From Vicinamibacterales bacterium (GTDB lineage: Bacteria; Acidobacteriota; Vicinamibacteria; Vicinamibacterales; 2-12-FULL-66-21), in assembly GCA_035699745.1 (NCBI GenBank), contig DASSPH010000072.1, positions 97,033 through 161,032 of the forward strand: a stretch of 64,000 nt of DNA, read 5' to 3'. Within the stretch, counting starts at the first letter, position 1; each line of letters begins with the position of its first letter. Both the position numbers and the translations under genes were made by a program. Positions 42,898 to 54,217 of this stretch are shown in pieces. A model generated the notes under the pieces. The model was given only the letters and a program-made list of their open reading frames with translations. It searched no databases and was not told where the DNA came from.

Positions 42898-45800
42898 CTA
42901 AAACCGCAGCCGCAGACCCAGCCGCACCACCCGGCCGACTGAAAAGCCCTCGGTGCTGCCCACGGTGTCGGCGTCGAGTACTGCCGTGTTGCCGTTCGCG
43001 GCCACGCCGTTGATCAGATAGTCGGTCAGGTCCATGAACCCGCCGGTGCCCAGCCCCACGGCGAACTGCGGGTGATTGAACGCGTTGTCGAGCAGCACGG
43101 TGAAGTCGGCGGTGACGGCGCGCGCACGCACGAGATTCTTGTAGAACGCCAGGTTCACGATCCACGTGCCGGGCCCCTTGACGCTGCCCTTCTTCGCGTT
43201 GCCGAGCGTGCCGGGGGCCGGCAGCGTGAACTTCGTCAGGTCGTAGAACTGCGTGCGGCTGCCTCCGGTGTTGGGATTGCCGGTGACGTCGGGACGCCAC
43301 GCCTCGCCGAACTGTCCGACGCCGTCCAGGGTGCGCCCGGTGTTCGCCGGATAGATGCCGCCGGTGTCGCCGTAGGTGAAGTACGGCGTCAGGTTCGGTC
43401 CGCTGCGCGCCTGGAAGATCGTGGAGACAGTCCACCCGCCGGCGATCGCATCGGCCCATCGCGGCAGCTCGCTGCCGAACGCACGGCCGCGCCCGAACGG
43501 AATCTCCCACGTGCTGTTCATCACCACACGATGCTTGACCACGTTGGGATCCGGTCCGCGATCCTTCTCGATATCGTAGGGATCGTACTGGACGACGCCG
43601 ATGGTGCTGTTGCCGCTGTCGGGCGCGTTGCTGTCGGACCCCGCCAGCGTATAGGCGGCGTTCACCGCCAGGCCGCCGCTGAAGCGGCGCTGCAGCTCCA
43701 GCTGGAGCGCGTTGAACTGCCCTTCGCCGCGGTTCTCGGTGATGTCCATGAACGTGCCGTAGATCGGAAACGGCAGCCGCGCTCTCGCCGCCGGGTCGCT
43801 GTCGACGTTGCCGAGCGGCACGGCGCTGGCCTGCACCGTGTTGTAGTCGCGGTGGACGAGCAGCTTCTTCATCGTCGATCCGATGTAGCTGACGCGGGCG
43901 CCGAGTCCGCCCGGCAGCTCGCGCTCCAGCGTCAGGTTGTACTGGTAGATGTCGGGCAGCTCGAGATCCAGCTGCAGACCCTGATTGCCGAACCCGAGCG
44001 ACTCGGTCCGCGTGCCGGACGAAAAGCCCTGCTGCAGCCGCGGACGGCTGAACCTGATCGTGTATCGGAACGGGTTGCGCGACATGATGTCGCGCGCTCC
44101 CTGCGCCGCGCCGGTCGGATGGAAGATGCCGAAGCCGCCGCGCAGCACCGTCTTGTTGCTGTCGTCCAGGCGCTGGGCGAAACCGAGGCGCGGGCTGATG
44201 TTGTTCCGGTCGGTCCGGATCAAGCCGCGGCCGACATCGAACTGGTCCGAGGTCAGCGTGCGGCCGAGACGTACCGCGCCCGGAGGCAGCAGGGCCGCGA
44301 TCGCGGAATTCGGCACCATGTGATGGCCGCCGTCGGTCGGGACGAAGTTCGCGTAGATGTCGTTCTTGTCGACGAACACCCCGATCACTTCGTACCGCAG
44401 CCCCAGGAACAGCGTCAGCCGCGGGGTCAGCTTCACGTCGTCCTGCGCGAAGATCGCCCAGTCATTCGAGAACGTGTCCATCGGCTGGTCGCCGCGGGTG
44501 TTGCGCTGCTCGCGAACCTCGTTCGGCAGTCCGAGGAGGAAGTCGGCGAAGGCGTTGCCGGTCGCGAATCCCGAGAAGGCGTATGCCCCCTTGGACTCGT
44601 TGGCACCGGTCGAGTAGCCGTCTTTCGCATAGTTGCGGCTGAAGATGCCGCCGAACTTCATCGAGTGGCGTCCTTTCAGCCAGGTGGAGGTGCTGCTGAA
44701 CGACAACGACGATTGATCGAGATCGCGGAAGGTGTTCTGCCGCTGGTCGCGGATGTCGGACGGCCGATTCGTCCCGGAGAACAGGAACGACGGGAAGCCA
44801 GGCGCGCCCGCCGCCAGCGGTGGAATCTCGAGCTGGAACTGGGCGCCCAGCGCGCCGGCGACGAAGCGGCTCTTGCGGTTGCGCGTGTCCCTGCTGTAGC
44901 CGCCGCGAAATTCGCTGACCAGCGCGCCCGACCAGATCCGCGTCCATCCGCCCGCGAACGTCGTCGCCTTGGATTGACGATCCAGCAGACCGAGATTCGT
45001 CAGTCCGCCGCCGCCATTGCCGCCGGTGCTCTCGAAGGTGAAGGCGTCGGGATCGCGCCGCTGCCAGCTGAGCCGGCCGAAGAGCGAATCGCGCCCGGAG
45101 AGCTCGTGATCGAGGCGCACGTCCGCTCGATCGCGATCGCGGTTCAGCGGCAGGATCTGGCGAAAGGCGCCGTAACCACCGGCGGCCAGGTTCGGCTGGT
45201 TCGGCGCCGGATAGAAGAAATCGACGATGCGACGCGCGGCGGGATCGATTCGATCCGCGGGGATGCGGTTGCCCGGGAACTGCGTCCCGGTGAGCGGATC
45301 GCGGACGACGAACGTGTTCGCGGAGAAATCGCCGTTGCGCATGAGCGCGGTCGGCACGATCGCCTGTGCCCCGCCGCCGAGCGCCTTCAGTTTGCTGCCT
45401 TCGTAATTGGCGAAGAAGAACGTTCGATTGCGCGCGACCGGGCCGCCCAGGCTGACGCCGTACCGGTAGTCGTGGGTGTCGGCGTTGGGATCGCTGCGCG
45501 AGACGTTGTTGAGCGCTTGCGCGTAAGTGCGGGCGTTGAGCTCGTTCGAGTTGTAATCGTAGAAGGCGGTGGCGCGATAGCGGTTGGCGCCGCGTTTAGT
45601 CGACACGATGACGCCGGCCAGGCCGCCGTACTCGGCACTGTAGGAGTTCGAGAGCACCTGCACTTCCTGAATCGCATCGAGGCCGGGCGCCGCGTTGGAG
45701 AGCTCGCCGAAGATCCCGGCGCTCGACGGCTGGCCGTCCTGGATGTACGACGCGCCGTAGGTGCGGCCGCCGAGAAACTGAATGCCGTCGAAGCCGCCGA

Positions 45801-46293
45801 CTACGTTCGGATTGAGCGTGAGGAAGTCCTGGATGTCGCGGCTGTTGCGCGGCAGATCGCGCAGCTGCTGCTCGTCGAGCCCGCGGGCGATGGCCTGGCT
45901 CTCGATGGTGATGTTGGTCCCGCCGGCAGTCACGGTCACGACATCTTCGAGATTGCCGATCGCAAGGCCCAGATCGATCAGCGCGACCGACGCCGCACGG
46001 AGGACCACCCCGGTCCGGCGCGCCTGGCGGAACCCGGTCAACGTCGCGGTCACCGTGTAGGTGCCGGGACGCAGATTGGGAATCTCGAACAGTCCCTGCG
46101 CGTCGGTGTGCGCCTCGCGCGTGACGCCCGTCGCCTCGTCGGTGACCACGACCGTCGCGCCCGGCACGACCTGCTGCTGCGGATCGAAGACCGTGCCTCG
46201 CACAGTACCGAGCGTGGTCTGGGCCGCTGCCGGGATGCCCATGAGCACCAGCAGACAGACAGCCCGGCCGGCGGCGTGACGAAGGCTGAACAT
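42898..46293 (-). CDS. TonB-dependent outer-membrane receptor (Oar/CarboxypepD-plug type)
   Basis: 1131 residues. ATG 46293 follows GGGAGGAACG, a strong ribosome site; the frame runs 17 codons further upstream but the signal peptide (FSLRHAAGRAVCLLVLMG) begins at this ATG. N-terminal carboxypeptidase-regulatory-like domain (GTVRGTVFDPQQQVVPGATV), then the plug (DEQQLRDLPRNSRDIQDFL, EVQVLSNSYSAEYGG) and a large beta-barrel ending in VRLGLRLRF, a typical aromatic C-terminus. It imports a large solute, energised by TonB. It heads a tight minus-strand operon of catabolic-type enzymes and thus likely feeds them. Confidence 0.95.
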   Translation of the reverse strand: MFSLRHAAGRAVCLLVLMGIPAAAQTTLGTVRGTVFDPQQQVVPGATVVVTDEATGVTREAHTDAQGLFEIPNLRPGTYTVTATLTGFRQARRTGVVLRAASVALIDLGLAIGNLEDVVTVTAGGTNITIESQAIARGLDEQQLRDLPRNSRDIQDFLTLNPNVVGGFDGIQFLGGRTYGASYIQDGQPSSAGIFGELSNAAPGLDAIQEVQVLSNSYSAEYGGLAGVIVSTKRGANRYRATAFYDYNSNELNARTYAQALNNVSRSDPNADTHDYRYGVSLGGPVARNRTFFFANYEGSKLKALGGGAQAIVPTALMRNGDFSANTFVVRDPLTGTQFPGNRIPADRIDPAARRIVDFFYPAPNQPNLAAGGYGAFRQILPLNRDRDRADVRLDHELSGRDSLFGRLSWQRRDPDAFTFESTGGNGGGGLTNLGLLDRQSKATTFAGGWTRIWSGALVSEFRGGYSRDTRNRKSRFVAGALGAQFQLEIPPLAAGAPGFPSFLFSGTNRPSDIRDQRQNTFRDLDQSSLSFSSTSTWLKGRHSMKFGGIFSRNYAKDGYSTGANESKGAYAFSGFATGNAFADFLLGLPNEVREQRNTRGDQPMDTFSNDWAIFAQDDVKLTPRLTLFLGLRYEVIGVFVDKNDIYANFVPTDGGHHMVPNSAIAALLPPGAVRLGRTLTSDQFDVGRGLIRTDRNNISPRLGFAQRLDDSNKTVLRGGFGIFHPTGAAQGARDIMSRNPFRYTIRFSRPRLQQGFSSGTRTESLGFGNQGLQLDLELPDIYQYNLTLERELPGGLGARVSYIGSTMKKLLVHRDYNTVQASAVPLGNVDSDPAARARLPFPIYGTFMDITENRGEGQFNALQLELQRRFSGGLAVNAAYTLAGSDSNAPDSGNSTIGVVQYDPYDIEKDRGPDPNVVKHRVVMNSTWEIPFGRGRAFGSELPRWADAIAGGWTVSTIFQARSGPNLTPYFTYGDTGGIYPANTGRTLDGVGQFGEAWRPDVTGNPNTGGSRTQFYDLTKFTLPAPGTLGNAKKGSVKGPGTWIVNLAFYKNLVRARAVTADFTVLLDNAFNHPQFAVGLGTGGFMDLTDYLINGVAANGNTAVLDADTVGSTEGFSVGRVVRLGLRLRF

Positions 46294-46327
46294 CGTTCCT
46301 CCCGCGTTTGACCCAAAAACCGCCCCT

Positions 46328-46357
46328 CTTGTAGTGACTTTCACCGCACGATGTCAA
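46328..46357 (-). promoter_or_regulatory. Putative promoter of the TonB-receptor operon
   Basis: On the minus strand TTGACA (46357-46352), an exact -35 consensus, is followed after 18 bp by TACAAG (46333-46328). The start codon is about 35 bp further on. This is the best-matched promoter in the window. Confidence 0.5.
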
Positions 46358-46422
46358 CGAACATCAACGGCTGAGGTTCAGGTGTTCTCGCCGAGGCGGG
46401 CCGGCTCGGCGCCTGCGCGACT

Positions 46423-47724
46423 CTAGTACTGTCGATACTTCGCAGTGTCGATCCACCGGCCTGCGACCATCACCCGGTCGACACTGCGGATGGCGGTGAC
46501 GTCCCGGTCGGGTTGCCCGCGCAGGACGACGAGGTCGGCGTAGAACCCGGCGCGCAGGCTGCCGATCTCCTGATCGCGGTAGAGGAAGGCCGCGGCGGTG
46601 GAGGTCGCGGCGGAGATCGCGTCGAGCGGCGAGAATCCGCTCTCGACCAGCAGCTCCATTTCCCGCCACGGCGCTTCGCCGCGCGCGGCAAACGGCACCT
46701 CGGTGTGACCGCCAACGACGACCCGCGCGCCTGCCTGTGCCGCGCGGTGCGTGAGCTGTTTCATCCTGGCGAAGCCGGCGACGTAGATCGGCGTGAGATC
46801 CGGCTTGGCATCACCCCGCGGGCCTGGTCGACGCTCGAACACGGCAAGCGTCGCATCGAGAAACGGTTTCCGTTCGCGAAGTACCTCGTAGAGCGCTCGC
46901 GCGCCGGGTCCGTCCAGGTCGGCGCCCGCGAAGATGCGGTAGCGTCCATCGCGCCGGGCGTCGTTGTCCTTCAGGACCGCTTGCCGGTAGGCCTCCGCCT
47001 CGCGGCGCGGAAGCAGGCTGATGCCAAACGACGTGATGTGCTCGATGCCGTGCAGTCCGGCGGCAATCAACTCGCGCGCGTCGAGCAGCTCCAGGTGAGC
47101 GGTGCAAGGAATGCGGCGGGCGTCGCAGACGTCGATCACCGCTTTCGCGGCGGCGAACGGCAGCCGGTAGTAGATCTTCAGCGCGGTCGCGCCGCGTCTC
47201 ACCGACTCTTCCGCGTGCCGCCGCGCCTCCTCCGCATCGCGCGCCACCACCGCGTCGGCCGGGTAGGCGGGCCCTTCGCCGTCGATGTGCGGTCCGGTGG
47301 TGAAGATGCGCGGCCCGGCGATGCCGTCCGCCGCCATCATGCGGCGCAGCTCCGCGAAGGCCTCGTCCCACTGGCCCGGATCGCGAAACGCCGTCACGCC
47401 ATGACTGAGCTGCCGCAGCGCCAGCTTCGGATCCTTCTCGATGTGAAAGTGTGAATCGATCAGACCGGGGATGACGGTGCGCCCCGCGAGATCGACCCTC
47501 TCGGCGTCTGCCGGCGCCGCCGTCGTCGAGGACGGCCCGGCGCGAAGGATGCGATCGCCGGCGATGACGATGCGGCCGTTCTCGACCGGCGGGCCGCCGC
47601 TGCCATCGACGATGCGCACGTTCTCGAGTGCCAGCGGACGCGTCTGTTCCGTCGCGCCCATCCGGGCCCAGAGAAACGCCGCGACGCCGGCGCAGGCGAT
47701 GATCCGTTGAAGCGATGGGTTCAT
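46423..47724 (-). CDS. Amidohydrolase family protein (imidazolonepropionase/prolidase-like)
   Basis: 433 residues. N-terminal hydrophobic segment (about 7-20) as signal or anchor. Metal-dependent hydrolase: ENGRIVIAGDRILRAG, RTVIPGLIDSHFHIEKD (HxH), GATALKIYYRLPF (possible carboxylated Lys), TAHLELLDARELI and HGIEHITSFG, then VVVGGHTEVPF, and FYADLVVLRGQPDRD at the end. Likely Zn-dependent; substrate unknown. Its neighbour GNAT gene ends 9 bp upstream in the same direction, so they may be co-transcribed. About 130 bp separates it from the TonB operon. Confidence 0.88.
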   Translation of the reverse strand: MNPSLQRIIACAGVAAFLWARMGATEQTRPLALENVRIVDGSGGPPVENGRIVIAGDRILRAGPSSTTAAPADAERVDLAGRTVIPGLIDSHFHIEKDPKLALRQLSHGVTAFRDPGQWDEAFAELRRMMAADGIAGPRIFTTGPHIDGEGPAYPADAVVARDAEEARRHAEESVRRGATALKIYYRLPFAAAKAVIDVCDARRIPCTAHLELLDARELIAAGLHGIEHITSFGISLLPRREAEAYRQAVLKDNDARRDGRYRIFAGADLDGPGARALYEVLRERKPFLDATLAVFERRPGPRGDAKPDLTPIYVAGFARMKQLTHRAAQAGARVVVGGHTEVPFAARGEAPWREMELLVESGFSPLDAISAATSTAAAFLYRDQEIGSLRAGFYADLVVLRGQPDRDVTAIRSVDRVMVAGRWIDTAKYRQY

Positions 47725-47733
47725 GTGTCGTCC

Positions 47734-48606
47734 TCAGCCGAACTCGGGACCGAGAATCGCGTGCTCCTGTTCATCGTGACCGGTCCAGGCGCCTCGAGTC
47801 CCGGCTCGGCACATGCGAAACAGCGGGCGCGCGCCGTCGAACCCCCGGCTGCGGAGCCATGCGGCGAAACCGGCATGGCGATCGAACGCATCGACGACGA
47901 CCCCGCGTCCGTGCGCCGCGGCCAGCGACGCGCTGACGAGCGCCCGCGCGCTCGCATCGTCACCCACCACCGGCCCGATCTGATCGAACAGGCGTCCGGT
48001 GCGCCCAAAACAGTAGTGTGCGCCAGCCGTGGTGTCGATCGCATGTGCGTAGTGCGGCGCGCCGTCGAGCAGCCACTCGAGAAGAGGGCGTCGCGTCGCG
48101 CCAAAGACGCGCTGGTCCTGCGCGAAGACGGCCGTCAGGTCGGCGGGTCCGAGCCTGCGAACCTGATGCGCCGCCCCGTGCGACGGCGGGTCCGCGGCCG
48201 GACGCGAGGCATCGGCCACATGACGCGTGAGCCGGCTCTCGTCTTCGAAGCCGTGGCGCCGATACAGCGGCCGGCCGAGCGGTGTCGCGTCCAACCGGAT
48301 CGGCACGTCCGGCGGCACGGCCGCCATCGCGGCGCGCAGCAGCCGGGCGCCGATGCCGCGGCCGCGCCACGCCGGGTCCACGAGCATCATGGCGATCCAG
48401 CCGAACCTGCCGTAATCGATTCCGATCGCGGTGCCGACGATCGTACCGCCGGCGACGGCCGCGAACGCGCCCGCCGGCGCGAGCTGCAGCAGCATGCGCC
48501 AGTCGGCGATCCGCTGATTCCACCCGGCGGCCGCGCTCAGACCCATGGCGGCGTCCAGATCGGCCGCGGTCAATACCCGGATGACCGGATCCTTCGCGTC
48601 CATCAT
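47734..48606 (-). CDS. GNAT-family N-acetyltransferase (two-domain)
   Basis: 290 residues from ATG 48606 (or the adjacent ATG 48603). The open frame continuing upstream to 51213 is an antisense shadow of the PSD1 gene. GNAT domain about 8-135: IRVLTAADLDAAMGLS, FGWIAMMLVDPAWRGRGIGARLLRAAM (acetyl-CoA loop RGRGIG), LYRRHGFEDE. A second acetyltransferase-like domain (about 155-280; RVFGATRRPLLEWLL, VVVDAFDRHAGFAAWLRSRGF) is typical of the Acetyltransf_18 architecture. Acceptor unknown. Divergent from the PSD1 gene. Confidence 0.9.
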   Translation of the reverse strand: MMDAKDPVIRVLTAADLDAAMGLSAAAGWNQRIADWRMLLQLAPAGAFAAVAGGTIVGTAIGIDYGRFGWIAMMLVDPAWRGRGIGARLLRAAMAAVPPDVPIRLDATPLGRPLYRRHGFEDESRLTRHVADASRPAADPPSHGAAHQVRRLGPADLTAVFAQDQRVFGATRRPLLEWLLDGAPHYAHAIDTTAGAHYCFGRTGRLFDQIGPVVGDDASARALVSASLAAAHGRGVVVDAFDRHAGFAAWLRSRGFDGARPLFRMCRAGTRGAWTGHDEQEHAILGPEFG

Positions 48607-48711
48607 GCGCAGGTCAGCATACCCGTGGCGCTGCCGGCATTGCGCCGATGCCGTCGCAGGAAGCCGGATGCCGGCCGGAAGGGTGATCCTGTGGCAATAT
48701 GACGGCTCCAG

Positions 48712-51700
48712 ATGCCCCGCCACGTTCGCGCGTCCGTTCTCGCGACTGCCTGTGCCGCGGTCATCGTGAGCGTGACCGTCGCCGGGTCGCCGGCGCAGGA
48801 CCAGGGCCGCCCGCCGGTCAGTTTCACCCGGGAAGTCCTCCCGATCCTCTCCAACAACTGTTTTGCCTGCCACGGCCCCGACGAGCAGCAGCGCAAGACG
48901 AAGTTCCACTTCGACACCCGTGAGGGCGCCTTTGCCAAGCGCGGCGTGATCGAGCCCGGCAACGCCGCCGGGAGCCTGCTCATCGAGATGGTCACCCATC
49001 CCGATCCGAAGCAGCGGATGCCGCCGCCCGAGTCGGGGCACACGCTGACGGATGCGCAGATCTCGGTGCTGCGCCGATGGATCGACGCGGGCGCCCCGTG
49101 GGACACGCATTGGGCCTACGTTCCGGCCGCGCGCCCGGATCCGCCGCCGACCAGGCGGGCCGGATGGACGCGCACTCCGATCGATCAGTTCATCCTCGCG
49201 CGGCTCGAGCGCGAGGGGCTCCAGCCGTCGCCCGAAGCGGACAAGGAAACGCTGCTGCGGCGCGTCACCTACGACCTGACCGGACTGCCGCCCACGCCGG
49301 CCGAGATCGACGCGTTCCTGGCCGACAAGGCGCCGGACGCGTACGAGAGGCGGGTCGACGCGCTGCTGCAATCGCCCCATTACGGCGAGCGGCTGGCGAC
49401 GGGGTGGCTGGACGCGGCGCGCTACGCCGACACCCACGGGTACCACATCGACACCCCTCGCGAGATGTGGCCGTGGCGCGACTGGGTGATTGGCGCGTTC
49501 ACCCGCAACCTGCCCTTCGACCAGTTTGTCGTCGAGCAGATCGCCGGAGATCTGATCCCCAACGCGACGCGCGATCAGAAGGTGGCGTCGGGCTTCAACC
49601 GCAACCACATGATCAACTTCGAAGGGGGCGCGATCGCCGAGGAATACCGGGTCGAGTACGTCGTCGATCGTGTCGAAGCGACGTCGAGCGCCTTCATGGG
49701 TTTGACGATGGGGTGCGCGCGGTGTCATTCGCACAAGTACGACCCCATCACCCACAAGGAGTTCTATCAGTTCTTTGCCTTCTTCAACTCCGTGCCCGAG
49801 CGAGGGCTCGACGGCCGTCTCGGCAACGCGGCGCCGATTCTGCCGCTGCCCTCGCATGATCAGCAGGCCCGGCTCGACGAGCTCGATGCGGCCATCAAAA
49901 CGAGAACCGATGCGCTCGCGGACGCCGTCGTCGATCCGCTGCAGCGCGAATGGGAGCAGGCGCTGCCGCCGCTGGTCCCGCGCGGCCTCGATCCCGGCCC
50001 GCTGAACAACGACGGGCTGCTCGCGCACTACGAGCTGGACGGAAGCTTCTCCGACATCTCGGGCCGCTTCCAGCACGGGCGGATGATCGCCGGTGACCCG
50101 ACGTTCGACGGCGGCCGCATCGGGCGGGCGGTGTCGTTCGACGGAGATACCGAGGTCAGCTTCGGCGACGTCGGGCGGTTCGATCGGACCGACCGCTTCT
50201 CGATCGCGTTCTGGGTGAAGCCGCGCGGCAACCTGCCGATCAACGTGCTCCAGAAACTGAATGATGCCCGGCGCGGCTACGCGTGGCGCTTCGACGACAT
50301 CCTGCTCGTCGGGATTCAGCGGTGGGCCGGGCGCCTGACGGTCACGCTCGCCTCCGACTCCCCCGCCGGCGCGATCCAGATCAAGACGCGCGAGCGATAC
50401 AGGTTCGGCGACTGGCATCACGTGGCCCTGACCTACGACGGATCGGGCAAGGCGGCAGGGGCACGCCTCTACGTGAACGGCGATCGGGCGGACGTCGAGA
50501 TCGCCCGCGACACACTGGCGGGACCGATTGCCGCCGATGCTCCGCTGACGATCGGCCGCCGGAGCCTGGGCCCGCCGTTTCTCGGGCAGATCGACGACCT
50601 GCGGGTCTACGGCCGCGTGCTCGAGCCCGCGCAGATCGCCAATCTCGCGATTCACTACCCGGCGCGCGTCATCATCTCCGGCGTGTTCGGCAAGCGCTCG
50701 GCGGCGGAGGCCGCGGAGGTCCGCGAGTACTTCCTGACACATGCCGCGCCGGAGGCGCTCCGCAAGGCGCAGGCCGAGCTCAAAGCGCTGAACGAGGAGA
50801 AGGAGGACTTCGAGAAGACCGTTCCGACCGCGATGGTCATGGCCGACATGGAGAAGCCGCGCGACACCTTCGTGCTCGCGCGCGGCGACTATCGCAACCA
50901 GACCGAGAAGGTGCAGCCCGGGGTGCCGGCGATGCTGCCGCCGCTGCCGAAGGATGCCCCGCTCGACCGCCTCACGCTCGCGCGGTGGCTCGTCGATCCG
51001 AACCATCCGCTGACCGCGCGCGTCGCGGTGAACCGCTTCTGGCAGATGTACTTCGGCACCGGCATCGTCAAGACGCAGGAAGACTTCGGCGTCCAGGGGG
51101 AGCCGCCGGTCCACCCCGAGCTGCTCGACTGGCTGGCCACTGAATTCGTGCGTACGGGCTGGGACGTTCGAGCGATGCAGCGCGCGATCGTGACGTCGGC
51201 GACCTACCGTCAATCTTCCATCATCACGCCGTCCCTGCGTGAGCGGGATCCGGAGAACCGGCTCCTGGCGCGCGGGCCGCGGTACCGGTTCCAGGCGGAA
51301 ACGATTCGCGACACCGCGCTGGCGGCCAGCGGGCTGCTCAACCGGCAGATCGGCGGCCCGAGCGTGCGTCCGTACCAGCCGAATGGACTCTGGGAGGAGA
51401 TGGCGTTCGGCGAAGGCTACTCCGGCCAGTCGTACGAGCAGAGCAGCGGCAAGGATCTCTACCGCCGCGGCATGTATACGTTGTGGAAGCGGACCGTTCC
51501 ACCCGCGTCACTCGCGATCTTCGACGCGCCCGATCGGGAGAAATGCGCCGCCCGCCGCGCCCTGACGAATACGCCGCTGCAGGCGCTGACGCTGATGAAC
51601 GACCCGACCTACGTCGAGGCGGCGCGCGCCCTGGCGCAGCGCGCGCTGCTCGAAGGCGGCAAGAACGACAAGAGCCGCGTCATCTACGCGTTCCGGCTCG

Positions 51701-51914
51701 CGACGGCGCGTAAGCCCACGGGCAAGGAAGTCGGCGTCCTGCGCGATCTGCTCGAGGGACGGCGGAAGTCGTTCGCCGCCGACCGCCGATCGGCCGTGCG
51801 GCTCGTCGACGTCGGCGAATCGGGGCGCGACAGCCGGCTCGACGCGGTGGAACTGGCGGCGTGGACGACGGTGGCGAGCGTGATTCTCAACCTGGACGAG
51901 ACCATCACCAAGCA

Positions 51915-51918
<4 letters not shown>
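48712..51918 (+). CDS. PSD1/DUF1549/DUF1553 protein with cytochrome c motif and LamG-like domain
   Basis: 1068 residues. Signal peptide VLATACAAVIVSVTVAG. PSD1 cytochrome-like domain (about 35-145) with heme site NNCFACHGP near residue 51; DUF1549 (about 160-410) with WLDAARYADTHGYHIDTPREMWPWRDWVI and a second CxxCH, MGCARCHSHKYDP near 336; a LamG/concanavalin-like insert (about 433-650) with GLLAHYELDGSFSD and QIDDLRVYGRVLEPAQI; and DUF1553 (about 735-1010) with RVAVNRFWQMYFGTGIVKTQ. Such proteins are common in Planctomycetes and Acidobacteria and are paired with DUF1501 proteins; no biochemical role is proven. The stop overlaps the DUF1501 start as ATGA. A possible CAATAT -10 lies at 48695-48700. 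Confidence 0.92.
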
Positions 51919-53360
<1,442 letters not shown>

Positions 53361-53405
53361 CAGGAACCCGGAAAATCGCTGCACGCCCGCCGCACGACGC
53401 TACAG

Positions 53406-54143
53406 ATGTCGATTGGCGAATGGATCCTCGCGTTCTTGGCCGCCCTGGGCGTGGGCATCGGGAAAGCGGGGCTCTCCGGGATGGGCCTGTTCCACGTCCT
53501 GATCTTCGCTTTTCTCTTCGGCGCGCGTGCATCCACCGGAGTGGTCCTGCCGCTCCTGCTCGTCGGCGATGTGACCGCAGTCCGCAGCTTTCATGCGCAC
53601 GCGCGATGGACCTACGTGCGCCGCATGCTGCCGCCGGCATGCCTCGGTGTCGTGCTGGCCGCATGGCGCATGCGGGAGCTGGACGAGACGTTGTACCGGC
53701 CCCTCATCGGGTGGATCACCCTGATTCTGTCGATTCTGCAGTTCGCGCGGATGTACCGGCCCGACTGGTTCGGCAACGTGCCGCACGCGCGATGGTTCGC
53801 CTGGACGATGGGCATCCTCGCCGGGGCGGCGACGATGCTGGCGAACGCGGCAGGGCCGGTATTCGCGGTCTACCTCGTCGCCGTCGGTCTGCCGAAGATG
53901 GAGTTCGTCGGCACGAGCGCGTGGTTCTTTTTCATCATCAACCTGTTCAAGGTGCCGTTCAGTGTCGCGCTCGGACTGATTCGCGGTCCGACCCTGATGT
54001 TGAACGTGATCCTGGCGCCAGCAGTGCTGGCCGGCGTCCTCGCCGGGCGCTGGCTGCTCGAGCGGATCCCGCAACGCGTGTTCGAGCACCTGCTGCTCGC
54101 ATTTGCCGTGCTCTCGGCGATCAAGCTGATGGGCGCCTTCTGA
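53406..54143 (+). CDS. TauE/SafE family membrane permease
   Basis: 245 residues, about seven transmembrane helices. First helix GEWILAFLAALGVGIGKAGLSGMGLF with the glycine-rich family motif; VVLPLLLVGDVTAVRSFHAH; GWITLILSILQFARM; GILAGAATMLANAAGPVFAVYLV, the second conserved repeat; WFFFIINLFKVPFSV; and a last helix LLLAFAVLSAIKLMG. The family exports sulfite/organosulfonates or other small anions. It lies 45 bp after the DUF1501 gene in the same direction and may be transcribed with it. A second, partial copy of its 3' end lies at 63883-63951. Confidence 0.88.
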   Translation: MSIGEWILAFLAALGVGIGKAGLSGMGLFHVLIFAFLFGARASTGVVLPLLLVGDVTAVRSFHAHARWTYVRRMLPPACLGVVLAAWRMRELDETLYRPLIGWITLILSILQFARMYRPDWFGNVPHARWFAWTMGILAGAATMLANAAGPVFAVYLVAVGLPKMEFVGTSAWFFFIINLFKVPFSVALGLIRGPTLMLNVILAPAVLAGVLAGRWLLERIPQRVFEHLLLAFAVLSAIKLMGAF

Positions 54144-54217
54144 AAGACCGGCGCGGGCAGCTCGAACGCCTGGTTCGTCACGCTGGTCGTGGTGTGGCGA
54201 GAGGTTCGCCTGCGCCG

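Noticed and set aside
43072..46311. A 1079-codon plus-strand frame opposite the TonB receptor
   Set aside because: Antisense shadow; only the receptor strand carries plug and barrel features.
48607..51213. Upstream extension of the GNAT frame to over 1100 codons
   Set aside because: This part is antisense of PSD1 and has low-complexity composition; the real protein starts at 48606.
54144..54217. In-frame continuation after the TauE/SafE stop (about 25 codons, ending in WREVRLRR)
   Set aside because: Short, has no start and no recognised match; a stop readthrough or lost exon-like piece is not supported.
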